Source: Calditrichota bacterium (lineage in GTDB: Bacteria; Zixibacteria; MSB-5A5; GN15; FEB-12). From it: a stretch of 6,179 nucleotides of DNA. Below the pieces are notes generated by a model, which did not search any database, had not been told where the DNA came from, and saw only the letters and a program-made list of their open reading frames with translations. How positions within the stretch are numbered: the stretch's first letter is position 1; every line of letters starts with the position of its first letter. The DNA is taken from positions 1-6,179 of the forward strand of contig DAOWIC010000189.1 in assembly GCA_030641085.1 (NCBI GenBank). Reading direction: 5' to 3'. Below, in pieces: positions 1 through 5,654 of the stretch. Both the position numbers and the translations under genes were made by a program.

Positions 1-2
1 AG

Positions 3-1163
3 GGCGCCCGCCTGAAGTATTTTGATCTGGCCGAGTTTATCTACAGCGATTCGGTTGGCGTAACCATGACCGACAATCGGGTTGTCATCGACAGCGTTGC
101 GACGTATATCATTGAAAACCGGGGGAAGCGAAACGCCAGACCGCGTTGGGCTTATCTTCAGGGCGAGATAAAGGTAAAGACGCTTGATAATTTCTACTAT
201 AATCTGGATGTCAGTATCGTTGACGAAACACCATTCAAGTATGAGTTGGATGATATCAAGGGCCGGATAAAGGGCAAGCTTCATGTAGAGGGCGAGACCC
301 CGCCGCTGGTGACCGGTGATCTTGAAATAATCGAGATGGAATATCTGGTGGAGTTTGCCGAGGGAACCGAGGGTTCGCCAGTGATGGCGGCGCTTACGGG
401 CGAAGATACCTGGGATCTGGCTATCGACATTGATATACTCTCCAACTACTGGATCAAGAACGCCGACATCGACGCTGAGTTTGCCGGCGAGCTGAGTCTG
501 ATGCGTGAGGCGGGCGTTTATCGTTTTATCGGCGAGATGGAAATCCTGCGTGGGCGCGGCTTTCTGTTGGATAAGACATTCCGGCTTGAACCGGGGGGAC
601 GGGTCACATTTGAAGGCAATGAGATTATCAATCCGCGCCTGGACATAATCGGCTCCACCAACATCGCTGCGGTGACGGCCGAGGACGAGTCTTCGCAGCA
701 GTTGCTTCTGGAAGTCCACGTCAGCGGCACGCTGGAAGAACCTAAGATTCTGCCGACCGAATCATCCGATATCGCTTCACAGGAAGACCTTTTGCCGGTT
801 CTATTTGCCAATTACTACAGTTCTGAGAGCGCCGAGGCCGAGAGTGGCTTCGGCCGGAGAGTGACCAACATGATGGCCTCGCAGGTGTCGCAGATCGGTT
901 CACGCCAGTTAGGAAAGCTGGGGGTGGAGACGTTTGAAATTGATGCCGGTTCCGGCAGCGCCCTGGATCCTGCCAATACGCGCGTGACGCTAGGGAAGTA
1001 TTTCTCGTCCGGCCTGTATATCTATGGCCGGTCAGCCATCTCCGGCCAGGGATCGCAGGAATATGGTTTCGAATATCGTTTGAGTAAGTCGTTTCTGATC
1101 CAGGGTGAGCGCGATGAGGACGAGCTGTACCACTTGAACCTTAACCTTCACTGGGAGTTTTAA
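3..1163 (+). CDS. tamB: TamB-like translocation/assembly module protein, C-terminal part (5' end outside window)
   Basis: The reading frame is open to the left edge, so this is a fragment: 386 residues are visible. Family members usually exceed 1,000 residues, so most of the protein is missing, including the expected N-terminal signal anchor. The ATG at 66 is internal, because the preceding 21 codons already read as protein in the same frame. TamB proteins are long beta-sheet proteins that span the periplasm and work with an Omp85 partner in outer-membrane protein insertion and phospholipid movement. The visible part shows the C-terminal DUF490 pattern. Counting from the ATG at 66, a stretch near residues 158-200 reads like the family's 'E-hairpin-R-G-x-F...F-x-L-x-x-G-x-V-x-F-x-G...I-N-P-x-L-D' signature. 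Next come V-S-G-T-L-x-x-P-K-I (about 220-229) and S-Q-E-D-L-L (about 238-243). The end is rich in alternating strands, with G-K-Y-F-S-S-G-L-Y-I and a terminal Phe. The next gene, an Omp85 protein, follows with no gap. No frameshift is seen. The family call is confident; naming it TamB proper rather than another DUF490 protein is somewhat less so. Confidence 0.88.
   Translation, partial: GARLKYFDLAEFIYSDSVGVTMTDNRVVIDSVATYIIENRGKRNARPRWAYLQGEIKVKTLDNFYYNLDVSIVDETPFKYELDDIKGRIKGKLHVEGETPPLVTGDLEIIEMEYLVEFAEGTEGSPVMAALTGEDTWDLAIDIDILSNYWIKNADIDAEFAGELSLMREAGVYRFIGEMEILRGRGFLLDKTFRLEPGGRVTFEGNEIINPRLDIIGSTNIAAVTAEDESSQQLLLEVHVSGTLEEPKILPTESSDIASQEDLLPVLFANYYSSESAEAESGFGRRVTNMMASQVSQIGSRQLGKLGVETFEIDAGSGSALDPANTRVTLGKYFSSGLYIYGRSAISGQGSQEYGFEYRLSKSFLIQGERDEDELYHLNLNLHWEF
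1153..1157 (+). promoter_or_regulatory. Ribosome binding site inside the end of tamB, for the GTG start at 1164
   Basis: GGGAG lies six bases before the GTG at 1164, within the last codons of tamB. It supports GTG as the true start of the Omp85 gene. That start also gives a complete signal peptide, whereas the next ATG (1236) would remove it. The placement implies translational coupling with tamB. Confidence 0.7.
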
Positions 1164-3140
1164 GTGCGACCGGCGGTACGGACAATAACGCTGCTGTTTC
1201 TACTGGCAACGATCTTTGCATCGGACGCTCTCAGCATGGATCGCACACTGCTGCGCTGGATGCGCAAGAAGCCGGTGATCGACTCCATTGTCATTAAGGG
1301 CAACTCCTACCTTTCCGAATCGGATATCCGCCGCAAGATGTATTCACGGCCGCGCACATTGCTGCGCATGCTCAAGGGTGATCGGCGCACAAGAGTTCAG
1401 CGCGAAAACTACGGGCGCGACACGCTCGAAATCAAGTATGCCTACTTTATCAACGGCTTTCTCGGTGTGCGGGTGGATGAGAAATTCGAGATGCTCTTGC
1501 GTGACTCTACGGAAGTAAGACGAGCGACGGACGTTGAAGAAGACGAATTCGTACCTCCCGCCCTGATCAGGGTTACGATCAGCGAAGGCAACCAGTTCAT
1601 GCTCGGCGAGAAGACCATCACCGGCAACTATAAGGGCTGGCTCGGCGGCTATTTCGGCAAGATTATTCGTCGTCTCGAGGAGGGCAAACCGGTCAATCCG
1701 TTCGCCCTGCGCCAGGCGGTTTTCGATATCAAAACGGTTCTGGCCAACAAAGGATACCCGTATGCCAGAGTGGCGTACGCCATTGATACTATCGCCTCCG
1801 CTCCGGTGGCGCCGGTCGAGTTTCGGGTTGAATCGGATTCGCTGGTTTATTTCGGTGACATCACGGTGGAAGGCTCCGAGTATTATCCGGAGTATGTCGC
1901 CCGGCGTGAACTGAAGATAATAACCGGCGAGGTTTACAGCCGCGAGGCAATTCTGGAGTCGCAGGAGCGTCTGTTTGAATCCGGCTATTTCAGTTTCCCG
2001 CAGTTGATTCAGAATGAGGACCAGGCTGATCGTCTGCGGCCGGATTTCCTACTGAAAGTCAGGGAGCGCAAGCCGATGTATATCGATGTCAAGACCGGTG
2101 CCGGTCAGTCGGAAGTGCGCGACCTGATCTGGGATTTCTCTACCGGTTTCGGCAAACGCAACCTGTTCGGATCGCGCCGGGTCGATCTGGCCGCCGGGTA
2201 CTCGTTCAGTGTCGGGCAGGACTCCCGCCTCATCACGCACCTCTATCGCCTGCGATACACCGAGCCGTGGTTTCTGGGAATACGTATGCCGATTGCTCTA
2301 ACCGGCGAGTTCGAGCCGCCGATAAGATCGGTGCTACAGGAGTTTGACATCAGCCGCTGGTCGATATCGGCCTCAACCAGCAAGCGGTTCGGCAGAGAGA
2401 TCAAAAGCACCGCCGGTCTGGAATATGTCAAAGTTGAAATCTCCGGAGTCCCGGCCGAGGCCGCGGACTCGCTGCGCCAGAGCGAAGGTATCTCGGTGAG
2501 GCGCAAGCTATACTCAACCTTCCGGCGCGACAGTCGCGACAATATCTTCATCCCGCGTCGCGGATCACTGACCGATCTCTCGGCCGATTATTACGGCGGT
2601 TTTCTTGGCGGTGACAACAGCTTTTTCAAGCTTGAAGGAAGCTGGTCGAGATACCAGATCCTCTGGCCGGGATGGATTTCCGCCACCCGCATCAAGGGCG
2701 GCTGGGTGGATTCATTCGGAGACTCGGACGCGGTACCGGAGGAGGAGCGCCTGTATCTCGGTGGCGCCAACACCGTCCGCGGGTTTGTCGAAAACAGCCT
2801 GGGGCCGCTCCGTGACGACGGTTCAGCCAGTGGCGCTAAAATGACCGTCGTTTTCAACCAGGAATTTCGATGGAAAACGCTGCAGATATTCAGGCCCCTG
2901 CCATTACTCGGAGACTTCTTCGAGACTCTGCCGCTTTGGCAGTCGGTCTTTTTTGACATGGGCAACGGTTTCCGCACTCGCTCTGAGATAAAACTGTCGA
3001 ATTTCGCCTACAGCTACGGTACCGGCTTTCAGATCGTATCTCCGGCCGGACCGATCCGGATTGATTATGCTCGACGGATCGCTACCGACAGATTTGACTT
3101 TGATTCTCGCTGGCATTTCACTATCTTATATGCTTTCTAA
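1164..3140 (+). CDS. Omp85-family outer membrane protein (TamA/BamA-like), POTRA domains plus beta-barrel
   Basis: This is a 658-residue outer-membrane beta-barrel assembly factor of the Omp85 superfamily. The GTG start gives a signal peptide: basic Arg residues at 2 and 6, a hydrophobic core at about 8-19, and small residues around 19-24 for cleavage. Residues 37-302 read as about three POTRA domains. The first begins V-I-D-S-I-V-I-K-G-N and closes near 140. The second (about 141-225) has N-K-G-Y-P-Y-A-R-V. The third (about 226-302) begins V-Y-F-G-D-I-T-V-E-G and contains L-F-E-S-G-Y-F. From about 303 comes the barrel, with G-K-R-N-L-F-G-S-R-R (330-339), the typical R-R-D-S-R-D-N-I-F-I-P-R-R-G-S (454-468), and L-Y-L-G-G-A-N-T-V-R-G-F (530-541). 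The last holds the conserved V-R-G-F of barrel loop 6. Near the C-terminus, G-P-I-R-I-D-Y-A-R-R leads to a terminal Phe, the usual outer-membrane sorting signal. Three POTRAs and the adjoining tamB favour a TamA-like role over the essential BamA, which usually has five POTRAs, but the length (TamA is about 577) does not settle it. Confidence 0.9.
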   Translation: MRPAVRTITLLFLLATIFASDALSMDRTLLRWMRKKPVIDSIVIKGNSYLSESDIRRKMYSRPRTLLRMLKGDRRTRVQRENYGRDTLEIKYAYFINGFLGVRVDEKFEMLLRDSTEVRRATDVEEDEFVPPALIRVTISEGNQFMLGEKTITGNYKGWLGGYFGKIIRRLEEGKPVNPFALRQAVFDIKTVLANKGYPYARVAYAIDTIASAPVAPVEFRVESDSLVYFGDITVEGSEYYPEYVARRELKIITGEVYSREAILESQERLFESGYFSFPQLIQNEDQADRLRPDFLLKVRERKPMYIDVKTGAGQSEVRDLIWDFSTGFGKRNLFGSRRVDLAAGYSFSVGQDSRLITHLYRLRYTEPWFLGIRMPIALTGEFEPPIRSVLQEFDISRWSISASTSKRFGREIKSTAGLEYVKVEISGVPAEAADSLRQSEGISVRRKLYSTFRRDSRDNIFIPRRGSLTDLSADYYGGFLGGDNSFFKLEGSWSRYQILWPGWISATRIKGGWVDSFGDSDAVPEEERLYLGGANTVRGFVENSLGPLRDDGSASGAKMTVVFNQEFRWKTLQIFRPLPLLGDFFETLPLWQSVFFDMGNGFRTRSEIKLSNFAYSYGTGFQIVSPAGPIRIDYARRIATDRFDFDSRWHFTILYAF

Positions 3141-3215
3141 GAGCCATTTACCCCTGTTTTAAGTATATGGCCCGTATGAAGTGTGGATTAGCTCAAAGTT
3201 GAGGAATTAGACCTG

Positions 3216-4388
3216 ATGGAACCGGTATATTTGGATCACAACGCGACAACACCGGCTGCCCCGGAGGTTATAGAGGCGATGGTGCCCTATCTGGGCGAAC
3301 TCTTCGGCAACGCCAGTTCAGTTCACGCCATCGGACGCGACGCCAAGGTAGCGCTCGAAAATGCTCGGGAACAGATCGCGCAGTTTATCAATTGCGATCC
3401 GTCCGAGCTTTATTTCACATCCGGCGGCACGGAGTCAGACAACATAGCGGTACTGGGCGCGGCCTACAGGTATCGCCGCACGAAAAACCACCTGATAATC
3501 GGCGCGACCGAGCACCATGCCGTGCTTGAACCGGCCGAACATCTGGCGCACAGCGAGGGCTTCAAGCTCGATATCCTGCCGGTTGATAAAGAGGGCCAGG
3601 CATCAGCCTCGAAACTGGCCGAACTTGTCACCGACAAAACCGCCCTGGTTTCGATTATGCACGCCAACAACGAGACCGGATCGATCCAGGAGATTGCCCC
3701 GTTGGCCGAGGCCGCGCACGAGAAGGGCAGTCTCTTTCATACCGACGCGGTCCAGTCGATTGGCAAGATCAAGGTTGACGTTAAAGAGATGAAGGTCGAC
3801 ATGCTGTCGCTGACCGGCCACAAGATTTACGGTCCCAAGGGGACCGGCGCGCTTTTCATCCGCCAGGGAATCAAGCTGTCGCCGCTCTTCTACGGCGGGT
3901 CGCACGAGAAAAAGCGCCGCCCTGGCACCGAGAATGTCCCCGGCGTGGTCGGCCTGGCCAAAGCGCTCGAGATCGCCGGACAGCAGCGTGAGGCCGATTA
4001 CAAAAGACTGAACGAACTGGCCGGCTATTTTATCGATAAAATGCTGGGGCTGATACCGGATACATCGTTTAATGGCAGCCGAACCCGGCGCGTGCCGCAG
4101 ACGGTTAACATGTCGTTTCGCGGTGTCGAGGGTGAGTCGGTGGTGCTGGCGCTTGACCTGAAAAATATCGCCTGCTCGTCCGGATCGGCCTGCACCTCCG
4201 GTGTCACCGCGCCGTCGCATGTCCTGACCGCGATGGGCGTGGATAATATCGACGCACAGGGAGCGATCCGTTTCTCCATGGGGCGGGTGACCACCAAAGA
4301 GCAACTTGATTACGTGCTGTCAGTGTTGCCGGAAACGATCGAGCGTTTGCGCGAGATGTCGCCGGTCTACCAACAGCAGAAACCTTAA
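3216..4388 (+). CDS. Cysteine desulfurase, NifS/IscS type (class V aminotransferase fold, PLP-dependent)
   Basis: This 390-residue cytoplasmic enzyme converts L-cysteine to L-alanine and keeps the sulfur as a persulfide on an active-site cysteine, for tRNA thiolation or iron-sulfur cluster assembly. Motifs in order are: Y-L-D-H-N-A-T-T (5-12); G-G-T-E-S-D-N (70-76); A-T-E-H-H (97-101), with His100 at the position that stacks on PLP; H-A-N-N-E-T-G (149-155); H-T-D-A-V-Q-S (175-181), with Asp177 and Gln180 as cofactor contacts; T-G-H-K (200-203), with Lys203 as the PLP Schiff-base lysine; R-R-P-G-T-E-N (234-240); and S-S-G-S-A-C-T-S-G (321-329), with Cys326 as the persulfide carrier. The extended Cys loop and full length place it in group I (NifS/IscS/YrvO), not the SufS group. 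The ATG at 3216 is preceded by GAGG at 3201-3204, eleven bases away, which is a slightly long spacing. It sits 75 bp after the Omp85 gene and just ahead of mnmA. Because mnmA is next and no IscU is visible, a sulfur-donor role for MnmA (YrvO-like) is the best guess. The sequence does not separate the symbols nifS and iscS, so none is given. Confidence 0.95.
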   Translation: MEPVYLDHNATTPAAPEVIEAMVPYLGELFGNASSVHAIGRDAKVALENAREQIAQFINCDPSELYFTSGGTESDNIAVLGAAYRYRRTKNHLIIGATEHHAVLEPAEHLAHSEGFKLDILPVDKEGQASASKLAELVTDKTALVSIMHANNETGSIQEIAPLAEAAHEKGSLFHTDAVQSIGKIKVDVKEMKVDMLSLTGHKIYGPKGTGALFIRQGIKLSPLFYGGSHEKKRRPGTENVPGVVGLAKALEIAGQQREADYKRLNELAGYFIDKMLGLIPDTSFNGSRTRRVPQTVNMSFRGVEGESVVLALDLKNIACSSGSACTSGVTAPSHVLTAMGVDNIDAQGAIRFSMGRVTTKEQLDYVLSVLPETIERLREMSPVYQQQKP

Positions 4389-4414
4389 CGAGGAACCGGT
4401 CGAGAGCGAATATC

Positions 4415-4441
4415 AAAAAAGGTCGCTGCGCGGCCTTTTTT
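4415..4441 (+). terminator. Rho-independent terminator-like hairpin between the desulfurase gene and mnmA
   Basis: An A6 run and GGTCGC (4415-4426) are followed by a three-base loop TGC and then GCGGCC and T6 (4430-4441). The arms pair over 12 bp with a single G-U wobble, and the GC core is followed directly by the T-run, the classical intrinsic terminator layout. Since the 5' arm is itself preceded by six A residues, the element should also work on the opposite strand. It lies 26 bp after the desulfurase stop and ends 13 bp before the mnmA ATG, so it is placed to end desulfurase transcription and to limit read-through into mnmA. Confidence 0.85.
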
Positions 4442-4454
4442 ATTGAGTAATACA

Positions 4455-5540
4455 ATGGCTGAAAAAGTTCTGGTCGCCATGTCCGGCGGCGTTGATTCAT
4501 CGGTAGCGGCTCTGCTTTTAAGAGAGCAGGGGTACGATATCATCGGCGCGCACATGAAGCTGTGGGATTATGTCGATGTCGGCGCCGATATCTACAAAGA
4601 CGGTCGCTGCTGTACTATCGATTCGATCACCGACTGCCGTTTTGTCTGCGATGCTATTGATGCGCCGTTTTACGTGCTGAACATGTCGCGGCATTTCAAA
4701 GAGGCGGTTATCGACGACTTCGTCGCCGAGTACAAAGCCGGACGGACTCCCAATCCATGCGTGCGCTGCAACTCCGATATCAAATGGACCGAATTCCTGC
4801 GCAAAGCGCAATCAATCGGCTGTGACTACATTGCCACCGGGCATTACGCCTATGTCGAACAGGGCGACAACGGCCGCTGGCGGCTGCGCAAGGGGATCGA
4901 TCCGACGCGCGACCAGTCGTATGTCCTCTGGGGCGTTACCCAGGACGCGCTGTCCAAAACGCTCATGCCGCTGGGGGGGCTGCTCAAAAAAGAGGTGCGC
5001 GAGATCGCCCGCAAGTACAACCTTCGCACCGCCGAAAAAAAGGAATCGCGCGAAATCTGTTTTGTGCCCGACGATAACTATGGCCGGTTCCTGCGCGAAC
5101 ATGAAGAAAAACAGGACCGCCGGTTCGAGCCGGGGGAGATTGTCCACGAGGACGGTACGGTTCTCGGCGAACACGACGGCACCGCTTTTTTCACAATCGG
5201 TCAGCGCAAGGGGATGGGGATCGCCTATCCGACGCCGCTTTATGTCCAGCGGATCGATACGGCCAACAACCGCGTAATTGTCGGCGACAACGACGCCCTG
5301 TTCAAGCGCGAACTTGACGCCGACCATCTCAACTGGGTCGCCATCGACCCGCCCTCCGAGCCGTTTACGGCCCAGGTCAAGATACGGTACATGCACGCCG
5401 CCGCCCCGGCGGAAGTTACGTGCTTGACCGACGGTTCAGTCCATATTATCTTTGATGAAAAGCAGCGGGCGATCACGCCCGGCCAATCGGTCGCCTTCTA
5501 CGCCGACGATGTACTCCTCGGCGGCGGGCTGATTCGGTAG
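4455..5540 (+). CDS. mnmA: tRNA-specific 2-thiouridylase MnmA
   Basis: MnmA adenylates uridine 34 of Lys, Glu and Gln tRNAs and replaces its 2-oxygen with sulfur received from a desulfurase. The protein has 361 residues, a normal length. The PP-loop that binds ATP is S-G-G-V-D-S-S (10-16). M-K-L-W-D (34-38) and C-C-T (52-54) follow the family pattern. G-R-T-P-N-P-C-V-R-C-N (96-106) gives Cys102 and Cys105. D-Y-I-A-T-G-H-Y (124-131) and D-Q-S-Y-V-L-W (153-159) are tRNA/ATP-site motifs. E-I-C-F-V-P (200-205) gives Cys202, the persulfide-bearing cysteine. F-T-I-G-Q-R-K-G (246-253) marks the start of the central and C-terminal beta domains. The residue equivalent to E. coli Asp99 is Cys102 here, giving CxxC plus Cys. 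A TTG at 4443 is in frame, but the ATG at 4455 gives the usual M-A-E-K-V-L-V-A-M-S-G-G beginning and is preferred. No strong ribosome binding site is visible; only GAG at 4445-4447 precedes the ATG. A terminator ends 13 bp upstream, so mnmA depends on read-through or on a promoter near the end of the desulfurase gene. Confidence 0.95.
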   Translation: MAEKVLVAMSGGVDSSVAALLLREQGYDIIGAHMKLWDYVDVGADIYKDGRCCTIDSITDCRFVCDAIDAPFYVLNMSRHFKEAVIDDFVAEYKAGRTPNPCVRCNSDIKWTEFLRKAQSIGCDYIATGHYAYVEQGDNGRWRLRKGIDPTRDQSYVLWGVTQDALSKTLMPLGGLLKKEVREIARKYNLRTAEKKESREICFVPDDNYGRFLREHEEKQDRRFEPGEIVHEDGTVLGEHDGTAFFTIGQRKGMGIAYPTPLYVQRIDTANNRVIVGDNDALFKRELDADHLNWVAIDPPSEPFTAQVKIRYMHAAAPAEVTCLTDGSVHIIFDEKQRAITPGQSVAFYADDVLLGGGLIR

Positions 5541-5582
5541 AGGAGCGGGTCAGGTAGAGTCGTAACGAGGGATGGCGAGTAG

Positions 5583-5606
5583 GTCAGTGACCCTTGTGGT
5601 CCTGAC
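5583..5606. other. Small imperfect hairpin in the mnmA to pentapeptide-gene spacer
   Basis: GTCAG, a bulged T, and GACC (5583-5592) pair with GGTC and CTGAC (5598-5606) around a five-base loop: nine base pairs with one bulge. No T-run follows on the + strand, so it is not a classical terminator. It could be the 3' end structure of the mnmA transcript or part of the leader of the next gene. The 8-base word CTGACAGA occurs at 5602-5609 and again at 5619-5626. The rest of the 5541-5654 spacer shows no convincing promoter. Confidence 0.4.
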
Positions 5607-5641
5607 AGATGATATCGGCTGACAGACAAAACCCGAAGGGT

Positions 5642-5646
5642 GAGGG
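5642..5646 (+). promoter_or_regulatory. Ribosome binding site for the pentapeptide-repeat gene
   Basis: GAGGG lies eight bases before the ATG at 5655, a good Shine-Dalgarno sequence at good spacing. The same frame has a stop (TGA) at 5610, so the start must lie between there and the repeats. The only upstream alternative, GTG at 5640, would overlap this site. ATG 5655 is therefore the best start. Confidence 0.7.
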
Positions 5647-5654
5647 ATATATCA

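Noticed and set aside
3185..3215. GGATTAGCTCAAAGTTGAGG resembling a tRNA D-arm
   Set aside because: No acceptor stem, anticodon arm or T-loop consensus can be folded around it, and it lies directly on the leader of the desulfurase gene. It holds a short CTCAA/TTGAG inverted repeat that is too tight to be stable.
3141..3215. Promoter-like TTTACC and TATATG or TATGAA in the gap before the desulfurase gene
   Set aside because: The spacings (11 or 22 bp) are wrong for a normal sigma-70 promoter and the matches are poor. A promoter may exist but cannot be supported.
3603..4304. A 233-codon open frame on the - strand opposite the desulfurase gene
   Set aside because: It lies entirely antisense to a gene with all catalytic motifs intact. 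Its translation has no recognisable domain and the composition of a codon-bias shadow.
4443..4454. TTG at 4443 as the start of mnmA
   Set aside because: It would directly abut the terminator's T-run with no ribosome binding site, and the four extra residues are not part of the usual MnmA beginning. ATG 4455 fits better.
5036..5042. A_AAA_AAG slippery heptamer in the mnmA frame just before the catalytic Cys202
   Set aside because: The motif matches the dnaX-type site, but Glu-Lys-Lys codons give it easily by chance. No upstream Shine-Dalgarno-like enhancer or strong downstream hairpin was found. A -1 shift would stop after about 11 codons and lose the active site.
4812..5396. A 194-codon open frame on the - strand opposite mnmA
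   Set aside because: Fully antisense to a clear mnmA, with no family resemblance and no supporting ribosome binding site considered convincing.
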